Positions 9,023 to 16,724 of a stretch of 64,000 nucleotides of DNA are shown here, in pieces. The position numbers and the translations under genes are program-made. Under the pieces are notes generated by a model, which worked only from the letters and a program-made list of their open reading frames with translations, made no database searches and was not told the origin of the DNA. How positions within the stretch are numbered: the first letter of the stretch is position 1; each line of letters starts with the position of its first letter. This stretch comes from Lichenicola cladoniae (GTDB lineage Bacteria; Pseudomonadota; Alphaproteobacteria; Acetobacterales; Acetobacteraceae), in contig NZ_CP053711.1 in the NCBI RefSeq assembly GCF_013201075.1, forward strand, positions 1 to 64,000, written 5' to 3'.

Positions 9023-9315
9023 TCACTCCCACTTCGCCGCAACGATCTTCGCTTTCGTGATGTCAGCCGTTTGGCTGGACTTGTCGCCACCCACCAGCAA
9101 CACGATCAGCAACTCGCCTCGCTGCATGTAATAGACCCGGTATCCCGGCCCGAACGTCATCCGAAATTCCATCACGCCATCACCGACGCTCTTGTGTCGC
9201 CAGGATTACCCGCCGCGAGCCTGTCGATCCGAACCAGAATACGGGCTCGGGAGGCAACATCGCGTAGGCCATTTAGCCGGGTATCGAAGGTGCTGGACTT
9301 ACGGATATCGGCCAT
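9023..9315 (-). pseudogene. RelE/HigB-type toxin, frameshifted
   Basis: From ATG 9313-9315 the frame gives MADIRKSSTFDTRLNGLRDVASRARILVRIDRLAAGNPGD and then goes off. The next frame continues VGDGVMEFRMTFGPGYRVYY and LLIVLLVGGDKSSQTADITKAK to a stop at 9023-9025. Together these form a full HigB/RelE mRNA-interferase fold. One missing base at about 9190-9196 separates the halves. With the toxin dead, the antitoxin downstream no longer has addiction value, unless the indel is a sequencing error. Gene order toxin-antitoxin is the usual HigBA order. Confidence 0.8.
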
Positions 9316-9317
9316 GC

Positions 9318-9333
9318 GTGAACTATAGTTCAC
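9318..9333. promoter_or_regulatory. Operator palindrome upstream of toxin-antitoxin operon
   Basis: GTGAACTATAGTTCAC is a perfect 16-bp palindrome that begins three bases upstream of the toxin ATG. Its position and symmetry are those of the autoregulatory operator bound by the HigA-type antitoxin. Confidence 0.65.
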
Positions 9334-9498
9334 ACTCACTAATTGTCAACTGTGGTTATCACAGCGGCTTTAAAACGGTCGTTTGTGAAACAGTCTGGAT
9401 CGTCCGAGCACTTCCTAAACTCTGATGGTCCGTTAAAGGTCTCAAGACCATCATAGCCCTTGTTCCCTTTTCGTTCTTGCGCAACAAGAGCAACTGTC

Positions 9499-9771
9499 AT
9501 GGGTCACAACACCTCACGCCAGAAGGCTGCCGCTTATGTTCGGGAACAGCTTCTCGCTGGATATTCGGATTGGAATCTAATCGCTGACTGCGACCGATGC
9601 TCGCGGCAGGGAGTAGTTTTAATCGCTGTCCTGGCTCGTCGCAGGCCAGACATAACGGTGTCCACGGCTCTTGCACGCCTGCGGTGCGCGATCTGCCTGA
9701 AAACGCCTAGCGGGGTCCGACTAGAGCGAAATGGTCGCATCGTCGCGCTTGCTGGCCCAGGAAGCTATTGA
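9499..9771 (+). CDS. Small hypothetical protein with two CxxC pairs
   Basis: 90 residues from ATG 9499 (MGHNTSRQKAAAYVREQLLAGYSDWNLIADCDRC). CDRC at about residue 31 and CAIC at about residue 63 could form a zinc ribbon. Ends in a TGA that overlaps the ATG of the next gene (TGATG), so the two are coupled. The longer frame from 9460 lacks a ribosome-binding site. Function unknown; such small CxxC proteins are common on alphaproteobacterial plasmids. Confidence 0.6.
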   Translation: MGHNTSRQKAAAYVREQLLAGYSDWNLIADCDRCSRQGVVLIAVLARRRPDITVSTALARLRCAICLKTPSGVRLERNGRIVALAGPGSY

Positions 9772-9971
9772 TGCCTGATCCTTTGGTCGGCTTCTCAACT
9801 GATGAACTTCTGAAGCGTGCCATCGGGTCGGCCCGTTCGGTCTACATCCGGAAAGGCACTAAAGAACAACGGTGGATGGCGGTAAAGAACTGCCTCAACC
9901 TGACCGAACGGCAAGCCAAGCGACTTGTCGAGTGGAGCGGGCTCGATCCGAATGAGCTGGTGAATCGATAG
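9771..9971 (+). CDS. Small hypothetical protein, helical
   Basis: 66 residues from ATG 9771, overlapping the stop of the preceding gene. The sequence TDELLKRAIGSARSVYIRKGTKEQRWMAVKNCLNLTERQAKRLVEWSGL suggests a small helical, possibly DNA-binding, protein. No family recognised. The coupling implies a job shared with the CxxC protein upstream. Confidence 0.55.
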   Translation: MPDPLVGFSTDELLKRAIGSARSVYIRKGTKEQRWMAVKNCLNLTERQAKRLVEWSGLDPNELVNR

Positions 9972-10028
9972 CTCGATCAGTTCACCGTTTACCGAGTAAC
10001 TGCATCGTCATGCGGGCGTTCGCCGCCA

Positions 10029-10484
10029 ATGAACCCCATATCATCTGATGCTCCGCATGCGCTTGTCATAGATGACGATTTTTTCATTCGTATGGAGGTA
10101 ATCAAGGTTCTTGAGGATGCCGGCTTCTGTGTTGTGGATGCAGAGCATGGCGATGCCGCCTTTGAACTCCTGAAGGCACGTCACCCTCAGGTCGTCCTGC
10201 TTTTCACTGATGTTGAAATGCCAGATCAGCTAGACGGCTTCGCTTTTGCTCACAAGGTTGCTTTGTCCTGGCCTCATATTTCGATCGTTGTCGCTTCAGG
10301 GCGTCGTTCTCCTGGACCTGGCTCTATGCCGGAAAAAGCTAGGTTTATCGCGAAGCCAGTTAATGCCGAGACGGTTTATGGCCACCTTCAGGAAATTTTA
10401 CCAAACCAACAAAAAGCCAGAACGACTCAACAAAAAAGCTTTCGGCCTTTAACCGTAAAACAGCTCACCGCTGACCACCCTTGA
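10029..10484 (+). CDS. Single-domain response regulator (CheY-like receiver)
   Basis: 151 residues. Receiver-domain landmarks are in order: acidic pocket HALVIDDDFFIRMEV near the start, phospho-acceptor Asp in VVLLFTDVEMPDQLDGF (~60), the Thr/Ser position in ISIVVASGR, and conserved Lys in RFIAKPVNAE. The MPDQLDG insertion is typical of alphaproteobacterial stand-alone receivers (FixJ/CpdR-like branch). There is no output domain, so it acts by protein-protein interaction. No histidine kinase lies beside it; a decayed kinase fragment at 28.8 kb is too far away to be a partner. Its end overlaps the convergent Toprim gene by 20 bases. Confidence 0.85.
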   Translation: MNPISSDAPHALVIDDDFFIRMEVIKVLEDAGFCVVDAEHGDAAFELLKARHPQVVLLFTDVEMPDQLDGFAFAHKVALSWPHISIVVASGRRSPGPGSMPEKARFIAKPVNAETVYGHLQEILPNQQKARTTQQKSFRPLTVKQLTADHP

Positions 10485-11364
10485 TTTGCTCGTTCCAATC
10501 TTCTGATTCTGGCAGCAATCGATCGAACGCCACTCCGCAACAGCCCGCCAGCTCCTCCAATCTAGTGGCAAGCAACTCACCACCTATGCCTCGATCCGTT
10601 GCTGCTACGAGCTTCGCGTGCTGAGGCAGGGATCCACGTAACGCACCCTCGGTTGATGGTCCAAATCCTCCACCCGTGGACGCATAGAGGGTGCCGTCTG
10701 GCCAATTCTCGATGCTGGCAAGACTCATGGCGTCGATCGCGCTTTCGGTCACCACTAACCTGTTCGCAACAGGTGGGTGCCCTAACCAGAACAGCGTCTT
10801 AGTTCCGCCTTTAGAAAATCCTTTGTAGCTGGGGCCGCGCATCTCCCAACCGGTGATCTGTCCAGAAACGCCTTGATGCTGCGCCCACAGCGTTCCGCAG
10901 ATGCCCTCCCGCAAAGCACCAACCTGCAAAGCACGTTCGATAGTCGCGGACGGCAAGCCGCGTTGTTCGGTCAGGTAAGCCCACGCCTGCGAACCCTGCC
11001 GGAGCTGCCGCGCCTGGTGCCAGAGCTTATCACCCTCGATAGGCACCACGTCTGCACCTTGGCGCAACGGCACCAACTTAGGCGCGATACCGGCAAGCGG
11101 TCGAAGGTTCTTCCGGGCATGACCCAAAGTGCCGCCCCATACATGCTGGGCAAGAGCGATGACGTCGCCGCGCTTATCATCCAGTGGGTCAAACCAGCCC
11201 TTGCCCTCGTGCGTGACAATGACGATGCGGCCCGCGCCCTGGCGATATTTGACGGCCCTTCGACTGCTCTCCTTGCCATCCATCTCCCAACCGCCGCGCT
11301 CGAGAACGGTTCGGCAATCGACACGCTGCCGCAGCTCAGCCAGCTCGTCCTGATCTGTAGTCAC
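10465..11364 (-). CDS. Toprim-domain protein (DUF3991-like primase-related)
   Basis: 299 residues. The N-terminal half (ELRQRVDCRTVLERGGWEMDGKES, then GWFDPLDDKRGDVIALAQHVWGG) matches the DUF3991 zinc-free primase-like region found on alphaproteobacterial plasmids. The C-terminal half is a Toprim domain: the Glu motif RLVVTESAIDAMSLA at ~200 and the Asp motif AKLVAATDRGIGGELLATRL at ~255. Such proteins are usually part of plasmid replication or conjugation modules, as primase-like or nicking-associated factors. It precedes the membrane protein and par genes on the same strand and touches the next gene (ATGA-type overlap at 11361-11364). Confidence 0.75.
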   Translation of the reverse strand: MTTDQDELAELRQRVDCRTVLERGGWEMDGKESSRRAVKYRQGAGRIVIVTHEGKGWFDPLDDKRGDVIALAQHVWGGTLGHARKNLRPLAGIAPKLVPLRQGADVVPIEGDKLWHQARQLRQGSQAWAYLTEQRGLPSATIERALQVGALREGICGTLWAQHQGVSGQITGWEMRGPSYKGFSKGGTKTLFWLGHPPVANRLVVTESAIDAMSLASIENWPDGTLYASTGGGFGPSTEGALRGSLPQHAKLVAATDRGIGGELLATRLEELAGCCGVAFDRLLPESEDWNEQIKGGQR

Positions 11365-11720
11365 AGACGCCTCCAGCTCAGGATGGAACGATCCTCGAAA
11401 TGCCCCGGATCAAGCCATAATACCGTCGTGGCATAGACCGTCAGCAGGACGGCGCAGACGAACGAAATCAACCCCGCCTCGCCGGCATCGCGCCAGTCAT
11501 GGCGCAAGGCAAACATAAGGGCAGCGCCAAGTCCGCCGATCATGAGCAAGAGGAGCGGAAACATGACGAAGGGACGGAGTAGCCGCAGCACCACAACCGC
11601 CATCGCCCGAACGGCTTCAATCAAGAAGAGCGCGAGGTCGTAGAAACGCCGTTGCCCGACCAAGGCTAATCCCCGATCGGGCAAGAGGGAGAAGGGAAAG
11701 GCTGATCCCTGTCGCATCAC
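11361..11720 (-). CDS. Small membrane protein of plasmid backbone
   Basis: 119 residues with three hydrophobic stretches: LALFLIEAVRAMAVVVLRLL, FVMFPLLLLMIGGLGAALMF and AGLISFVCAVLLTVYATTVLWL. It lies between the ParB gene (15 nt gap) and the Toprim gene (4-nt overlap), so it belongs to the same operon. No functional family recognised; membrane location is the only firm prediction. Confidence 0.6.
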   Translation of the reverse strand: MMRQGSAFPFSLLPDRGLALVGQRRFYDLALFLIEAVRAMAVVVLRLLRPFVMFPLLLLMIGGLGAALMFALRHDWRDAGEAGLISFVCAVLLTVYATTVLWLDPGHFEDRSILSWRRL

Positions 11721-11734
11721 CCTCTCCCTGACTT

Positions 11735-12799
11735 TCAGTCAACGTCCACGGTGCGAAGCTCTGCGAAGGCCGCTGTGATTTCCTCGCCGTCCACGTCCAA
11801 CAGCGCCATACCCTTGGTGCCGGTGCGCCTCCCCGTGATCAGCACGCCGCGCCGTCCATCTGTCAGCTCCATCACGAACACCGGCAGTCCTGTAGAAGGT
11901 GCCGGCTGCTCTGGCGCTGTCGGCCCCTTGTTTAGTGAACGTGAAGCCGGAGCAGTGGACAGAGCAGGCGATGCCGGCGCCACATCCTCACGCCGCCCTC
12001 GCACCGCGGGCTCGCCGTTTAGCGTCGGCTGCTCCGGAGAGGTAGCCGGAAAACGCAGCTCCGGCCCCTTGGGCTCCTGCGCCTCGCCCGCCTGGTCCTC
12101 CTTGGTTCGGAACCCGCCAGTCGCCGCTTTGCCTGTGATCCCCTCGATGATGCGGCGAGCCTCGGTGATGGTGATGTATGTCCCCTGGTCCGGCAGCGCC
12201 GCCTCTACCTCGGCCGGCTGCTTCTCCCAAACACGCGACAGGTCATAAAGCGCGCGCATGTCAGCCGTATCCAGGCGCGACAGGAGGCATGTAGGAAGCT
12301 TCTCGGCCGACCGGAACGCGGCGACCTGATATTCTTTGATGTTGCACACGACTGCGATCTGCTTGACCGTCATCTTGTCAGCGAACAACCGATTTACCGC
12401 AGCTGCCAAGTCGCTGTTTGCCAAGCCGGCGCGGGCCTGGTTCTCGATCACCTGGACAGCAAGTGTAGCTTGGTCCTTCGGCACCAGTACCGCAGGAATG
12501 GTCCTCTTGCCGGCCAGTCGCGATCCCCGCAGGCGCCGCGCGCCATAAATGAGGACGTAGCCGCCACCGTCACGCTTACGAACACCGACAGGCGACAGCA
12601 CCCCGACAAGCCGGATCGTCTCGGCCATCTGCTCAAGCTCGACTTCGCTGAATACGCTCCGGGGCTGGTCCGGATCTTCCGCAATCTGATCTAGCGGCAG
12701 ATGTAGCGGCTCGCCGCCCTGCGTCGTGCCAGCCGCCTGGCGCAGGCCCGACAGAACGCCCGTGCCAAAGCTCGGCTTGACGGCTGGTGTTTTACCCAT
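11735..12799 (-). CDS. parB: ParB-family partition protein
   Basis: 354 residues. After a short tail, LHLPLDQIAEDPDQPRSVFSE opens the ParB/Srx CTP-binding domain. YVLIYGARRLRGSRLAGKRTIPAVL corresponds to the GxRRxxA motif. VIENQARAGLANSDLAAAVNRL and the helix-turn-helix around TVKQIAVVCNIKEYQVAAFRSAEKLP follow. The C-terminal third is Pro/Ala-rich, then a short dimer-like domain (VFVMELTDGRRGVLITGRR). It loads on parS sites and stimulates ParA to segregate the plasmid. Its start overlaps parA by 8 bases, giving the order RHH-parA-parB. Confidence 0.9.
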   Translation of the reverse strand: MGKTPAVKPSFGTGVLSGLRQAAGTTQGGEPLHLPLDQIAEDPDQPRSVFSEVELEQMAETIRLVGVLSPVGVRKRDGGGYVLIYGARRLRGSRLAGKRTIPAVLVPKDQATLAVQVIENQARAGLANSDLAAAVNRLFADKMTVKQIAVVCNIKEYQVAAFRSAEKLPTCLLSRLDTADMRALYDLSRVWEKQPAEVEAALPDQGTYITITEARRIIEGITGKAATGGFRTKEDQAGEAQEPKGPELRFPATSPEQPTLNGEPAVRGRREDVAPASPALSTAPASRSLNKGPTAPEQPAPSTGLPVFVMELTDGRRGVLITGRRTGTKGMALLDVDGEEITAAFAELRTVDVD

Positions 12800-13538
12800 G
12801 GGACAGCTCCATCATCTTTTCGACCTTGGCGAACACACCACGGATTTCCTCGCCGGCATCGCGGGCGGACGGCCCCTTCATCTGCCAGACCGGGATGCGC
12901 TCGCTGGCTGTCCTGGCGTAAACGTCACGCTTGCCAACAACTCCGGGGAACAGCAGCCCGCCGATTTCTTCGGCCAAGCCCTCGAATAACGCCCGCTCGC
13001 GTGGGCTTCTGCGGTCGAACTTAGAAGCCAGCAAACCAAGGAAGTTAGGCTCGTCCCGACCGTAGTGCTGTGAGACGCCCTTAATTGCCTGCAAAAGCCG
13101 CTGCACACCGGTAATCGAGTAGTCACCCAGCTCGATCGGGGCCAGAACTGCATCGGCGGAAAGCAGCGCGGCGAAGGTCCGCAAACCCAGCAACGGCGGC
13201 GTGTCGATGATGCAGAAATCATAGTCGTCTGCGTTGATCTTCATGCTCTCGCGGAAAGTCCCGATAGCGGACTCTTCGGCGCGCTCTGCGTCAAACAGCT
13301 CCGGCGTAGCACCGGCAACGGTGAACTGCCCCGTGCGCGGAACCTTCGTCGGCTCATTGAATAGGGAAACCGCATCGACACCCGAAAGATTGGCCTCAAG
13401 TGTGAAAGACAGGTTCGCCTGTTGGTCCAAGTCGAGAACCAGGGTCCGATAGCGTTCCGCAAAGAACCAGGCGCCATGAAGGGAAAGGGTCGTCTTGCCG
13501 ACGCCGCCTTTCTCGTTGAGTATAACGAGGGTTTTCAC
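12792..13538 (-). CDS. parA: ParA-family partition ATPase
   Basis: 248 residues. Deviant Walker A ILNEKGGVGKTTLSLHGAWF at the extreme N-terminus, Walker A' LDLDQQANLSFTL, and Walker B FCIIDTPPLLGLRTFAAL. The protein lacks the N-terminal HTH of type Ia ParA, so it is type Ib or Soj-like. It overlaps the RHH gene upstream and parB downstream by a few bases (translational coupling). It should position plasmid copies via an ATP-dependent nucleoid gradient. Confidence 0.92.
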   Translation of the reverse strand: MKTLVILNEKGGVGKTTLSLHGAWFFAERYRTLVLDLDQQANLSFTLEANLSGVDAVSLFNEPTKVPRTGQFTVAGATPELFDAERAEESAIGTFRESMKINADDYDFCIIDTPPLLGLRTFAALLSADAVLAPIELGDYSITGVQRLLQAIKGVSQHYGRDEPNFLGLLASKFDRRSPRERALFEGLAEEIGGLLFPGVVGKRDVYARTASERIPVWQMKGPSARDAGEEIRGVFAKVEKMMELSHG

Positions 13539-13786
13539 GTCCGATCCTTTCGGCCTGATCGACCTGGCCTGCGGTCAAGTAAATCGGCCTCCGGCACGTC
13601 CAGCCCAACCAGCTTCAAGCCCTTCATCATCATGCCGCGCACTGTCGTTCGCTCCTGAGCCGCCCGAATTTTTAGGGCGTAGTGCAGGCTTTCGGACACA
13701 GGGAACGAGACGGTCACTGTGCGCTCCGCAGGTGACGTCCTGTCCTCGGTCGGGGGCACCGTGTCACGTGCTGACTGCCTCGGCAT
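13535..13786 (-). CDS. Small RHH-type DNA-binding protein at head of par operon
   Basis: 83 residues. A basic tail is followed by RTVTVSFPVSESLHYALKIRAAQERTTVRGMMMKGLKLVGLD, the strand-helix-helix pattern of ribbon-helix-helix repressors (ParG/CopG-like). The start region overlaps nothing upstream; its end overlaps parA by 4 bases. The likely role is autoregulation of the par operon through the inverted repeat at 13868-13888. Confidence 0.7.
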   Translation of the reverse strand: MPRQSARDTVPPTEDRTSPAERTVTVSFPVSESLHYALKIRAAQERTTVRGMMMKGLKLVGLDVPEADLLDRRPGRSGRKDRT

Positions 13787-13867
13787 CGGATGGCTCTCCT
13801 AAGGAAACGATCCCTTGTCACACGACACTCCTTTCGAAACAACATAGTCTAGCAAGAATATAAAACA

Positions 13868-13888
13868 ACGTTGCGTTTAAAGCAACGT
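13868..13888. promoter_or_regulatory. Inverted repeat upstream of par operon
   Basis: ACGTTGC and GCAACGT separated by GTTTAAA, about 80 bases upstream of the RHH-parA-parB start in an AT-rich stretch. Suits an operator for the RHH protein or part of a partition site. Confidence 0.5.
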
Positions 13889-14064
13889 GTTATTTTAACA
13901 TTTGAATGTGCTGCTGTGGTGGACAACCCACCTCGAAACGCCAGTCCGGGAAGTCGGATAGCTGTCGCGTCACAATGTTGGCCCGCCGCGCGCTGTTCTT
14001 GACGTTGTAACCCACGCCCTGCCCTCTGCCATGCCCGATGGAACATAACAAGAACGGCCGGAAT

Positions 14065-14227
14065 GATGTGATTGTTGCCTACGGGGTGGTCGAAGTGGGA
14101 TGTGACCCTTGCCTACGCTCGACTTTGGCAGACAGATGCGACTGTTGCCTACAATCCGAGTCGCAGTGCGATGTGATCTTTGCCTACGCATCGGGTCGCT
14201 AGCCGTGAGATGCGACCGTTGCCTACG
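14065..14227. repeat. Five direct 19-bp iterons of the replication origin
   Basis: Copies start at 14065, 14099, 14135, 14170 and 14209. All fit GATGYGAYYSTTGCCTACR with few deviations and a spacing of 34-39 bp (about 3-3.5 helical turns). They precede repA on the same replicon, the classic arrangement for RepA-bound origins with copy-number control by iteron handcuffing. Confidence 0.88.
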
Positions 14228-14279
14228 GTGAAGAAAGTGCTTGGGATGGAAAATGTTGCAGGAACAGGCAGTTCCGGAG

Positions 14280-14288
14280 TTATCCACG
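14280..14288 (+). promoter_or_regulatory. DnaA box in the origin
   Basis: TTATCCACG matches the DnaA consensus TTATCCACA at eight of nine positions. It sits between the direct iterons and the inverted iterons, close to an AT-rich stretch (14325-14340), as expected for host-assisted opening of the origin. Confidence 0.6.
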
Positions 14289-14345
14289 TGTCCGTTGCCT
14301 GCGCACTACAAGAATCAAGAAGAAAGCTTCTTTTATATTGGTGTA

Positions 14346-14387
14346 CGTAGGCAACAGACACATCAAAACGTAGGCAACGGACACATC
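14346..14387 (-). repeat. Two inverted iterons overlapping repA promoter region
   Basis: 14346-14364 and 14369-14387 are, on the minus strand, GATGTGTCTGTTGCCTACG and GATGTGTCCGTTGCCTACG. They are the same iteron with GTGTC in place of GTGAC, in opposite orientation to the five upstream, about 50 bases before the repA ATG. A partial copy (GTGTCCGTTGCCTGCG) lies at 14288-14303. The position suggests autoregulation of repA by its own product. Confidence 0.8.
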
Positions 14388-14439
14388 GACAGGGAGAGGG
14401 ATTTCGATCCACAAAGTCTAGTGATAATGGTGGCTGCTG

Positions 14440-15459
14440 ATGACGACGACGAGCCTTCGAGCACATGCTGACCTTTTCTCCCTTCATGAGCCGGTATCGG
14501 CCAAGGGGGCAAAAGAGGCTGTGGAAGAAGCGCGCCGCGTCGTGTGGACTTCAGAGTCCCAGAAAGCTACTGCCGTACAGAAGGCCCTGGGAGCAAGAAA
14601 CGGCAGACGGGTAGCAGACTCTGCGTCGCAGGCGATCATCCGCGAACATGAACGCGCCTATGATCTCGGCTACACCTACAGTGCATGGTGCCTCGCAGGT
14701 CTGCCGCATCGAGACCACCCGGCAGGCGAGGATTGGCTGATCTCGACCGACTACGCCCAGCTTCTCGTTCGTCCTGGTGTTCGGATCCGTGATGATGGAA
14801 CCCGCGAACCGCTCGCGGTGCCTTCAGGCACGATGGCGCGGCTGCTGTTGATCGATCTACAGTCGCGAGCGCTTGAGAGTGGATCCAGGGACATCGAGAT
14901 CGGGCCAAATCCCAATGTTCTGATTGAGCACATGGGGTTGTCCCGGGGCGGTCCGGTAAGCCGCAAGCTCGCAGACCAACTCGAGCGGCTGTGCCGATGC
15001 ACCCTGGATTTCAAGATTGGCGATGACCGGCGCGGCCTTATAGTGAACGAGCGCCTGGTCGAGGCATTCGAATACTCCGGTGAGGAAGACAAGCGGTCGA
15101 AGAGATTGGTCCCGATGGTCGAGCGCCTCCGGCTTTCGGAGGCATTCTTTAACGAACTCCAACGTCATCCGATCCCGATCGACCGCGCGGCCATCAAAGA
15201 GATCCAGTCGTCGCCGCGGGCAATCGACATCTATCTCTGGCTCGCCTTCCGCCTGCATGCCCTCGACGGTGAGGTCCACGTCTCCTGGTCAGCCTTGTGG
15301 CGGCAGTTTGGTCGGGAAAGGCTGCTACGGACTTTCCGGGCGGAGTTCCGGGAGCCGCTGTCACTGGCGTTGTCAGCCTACAAAGCCGCTCGGGTTGTGG
15401 TCGGGGAACGGGGACTTATCCTTCTACCGTCCCCACCGCCGGTCACCCGGGCAGCGTAG
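14440..15459 (+). CDS. repA: RepA replication initiator (RepA_C type)
   Basis: 339 residues from ATG 14440. An N-terminal basic region is followed by the conserved core: GLPHRDHPAGEDWLISTDYAQLLVRPG, then GTMARLLLIDLQSRALESGSRDIEIG, PNVLIEHMGLSRGGPVSRKLADQLERLCRCTLDF and the AIDIYLWLAFRLHAL segment. These are typical of RepA_C initiators common in Acetobacteraceae and related plasmids. Two winged-helix-like domains are expected to bind the iterons found on both sides. It is the only initiator in the window and probably drives replication of this replicon, although a further Rep gene elsewhere cannot be excluded. Confidence 0.9.
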   Translation: MTTTSLRAHADLFSLHEPVSAKGAKEAVEEARRVVWTSESQKATAVQKALGARNGRRVADSASQAIIREHERAYDLGYTYSAWCLAGLPHRDHPAGEDWLISTDYAQLLVRPGVRIRDDGTREPLAVPSGTMARLLLIDLQSRALESGSRDIEIGPNPNVLIEHMGLSRGGPVSRKLADQLERLCRCTLDFKIGDDRRGLIVNERLVEAFEYSGEEDKRSKRLVPMVERLRLSEAFFNELQRHPIPIDRAAIKEIQSSPRAIDIYLWLAFRLHALDGEVHVSWSALWRQFGRERLLRTFRAEFREPLSLALSAYKAARVVVGERGLILLPSPPPVTRAA

Positions 15460-15506
15460 GCAAGGATCGCACGCCCCTTCCGTGGACCGTAGGAAAGGAT
15501 CGCATC
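15455..15506 (-). repeat. Two iteron-like repeats downstream of repA
   Basis: 15455-15473 (CGTAGGCAAGGATCGCACG) and 15488-15506 (CGTAGGAAAGGATCGCATC) are minus-oriented relatives of the origin iteron, 33 bp apart; the first overlaps the repA stop. They carry GATCC where the upstream copies have GAYYS. Iterons at both ends of rep could serve as incompatibility or copy-control sites. Confidence 0.7.
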
Positions 15507-15897
15507 CCCTTCCCGCCTCCGTTCTCCTTGTCAGCAAGGGTTTCACAATTTGGACGCGCTTGATTTCTTCGCCAGATCTGAATGGCCCCTCGTGGCCGCA
15601 GACGCCCTGTTCCTTCTCAGACAGCCGCTCAAGGCGATGCTGGAGAGAGTGTCGCCCACAAGATAGATGCCTGGGGCCTCAAAGCCGAGTTCGAGACCCG
15701 CCTCTCCATCGCAGAGGCCCTGGTCCCGCCCGCTGCCAACGCCAAGGCAGTCGACAATGAGCCCAAGCTTGCATTCGACGCGATGCCTGACAGACCGAGG
15801 CCGCGACACGCTCCTACTCTAGGTGACTCTTACATGGCTGTGACAACGAATTTTGGCCCAGTTGTGCTGATGAATTCTGGCCCACCTCCCGGTGTTT

Positions 15898-15935
15898 GAC
15901 GTGCTGGTCCTGGCCGCGGCCAGGACCAGCACGTC
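15898..15935. terminator. 38-bp perfect palindrome at end of istAB
   Basis: Arms GACGTGCTGGTCCTGGCCG and its exact complement meet without a loop, 25 bases beyond the istB stop and inside the left end of the IS21 copy. A transcript from istAB would fold it into a very strong hairpin, so it probably ends that operon or blocks read-in. No clear U run follows. Confidence 0.55.
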
Positions 15936-15959
15936 GGTCGTCTTCTTGGGTTCGCGGTG

Positions 15960-16724
15960 TCAGGGCTTGGGCGCTTTGCGCTGTGCCGTCGTACGGCGGA
16001 ACCGATAGGAGTCTGTGCCGGTCGTGATGATGTGCGCGCGGTCAGTCAGGCGATCGATCAGCGCCTTGCACAGACGCGGGTTGGGGATGACCTGTGACCA
16101 TTCGGAGAATGGCAGGTTGGTTGTGACGATCACCGCCGCCTTCTCCGCCCTGTCGGCGATGACCTGGAACATCAGCTCGCAAGCGGTTTCGGCGAGCGGC
16201 ACGTAGCCCAGTTCGTCGATGCAGATCAGGTCCAGCCGCTCCCAACGACCCAGCGCGCGGCTGAGCTGGTTGGCGTGCGCCGCCTCGGCCAGCTCGTTGA
16301 CCAATGCCGTTGCCGTGGTGAACCGGACCCGTCGCCGCTGCCGGCAGGCGGCCACGCACAAGCCCGTCGCCAGATGGGTCTTTCCCGTGCCGGCATCGCC
16401 GACCAGCAGGATCGGCTCTGCCCTGGTTATGTAGTCGCCTTCGGCCAATGTCCGCAGTTGAGTGGCGGCAACCCCGGAGCGGTCGAATTCGAACGCGTCG
16501 AGGGTTTTCATGCGCGGCAGTCTGGCCTCGTGCAGCAGCCGCGCAATCGCCCGGCTCTCGCGCTCCTCCATCTCGGCGGCCAGCAGCGCCTCGAGGTAGC
16601 CGATGTGGGAGTGTCCCTCGCGGGTGGCGGCGTCTGCCAGCCGCGCGAACTGGCCGCCGATCGTCGGCATGCGCAGCGCCTTGCAGTGCTGCCGGATGGC
16701 TTGGTCCTGGAGGTCGGCCATCAT
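15960..16724 (-). CDS. istB: IstB, IS21 helper ATPase
   Basis: 254 residues. DnaC/DnaA-like AAA+ protein: Walker [19 protein letters not shown] at ~108, Walker [15 protein letters not shown] at ~170, sensor [12 protein letters not shown] at ~197, and an Arg-rich C-terminal helix. IstB forms decamers on DNA, selects and bends the target and stimulates the IstA transposase. The start overlaps istA by 4 bases. Full length for the family (about 250). Confidence 0.95.
   Translation of the reverse strand: MMADLQDQAIRQHCKALRMPTIGGQFARLADAATREGHSHIGYLEALLAAEMEERESRAIARLLHEARLPRMKTLDAFEFDRSGVAATQLRTLAEGDYITRAEPILLVGDAGTGKTHLATGLCVAACRQRRRVRFTTATALVNELAEAAHANQLSRALGRWERLDLICIDELGYVPLAETACELMFQVIADRAEKAAVIVTTNLPFSEWSQVIPNPRLCKALIDRLTDRAHIITTGTDSYRFRRTTAQRKAPKP

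Noticed and set aside
15543-15809. Minus-strand ORF of 88 codons after repA
   Set aside because: Antisense to the frame that is restored when IS21 is removed; that restoration favours the plus strand.
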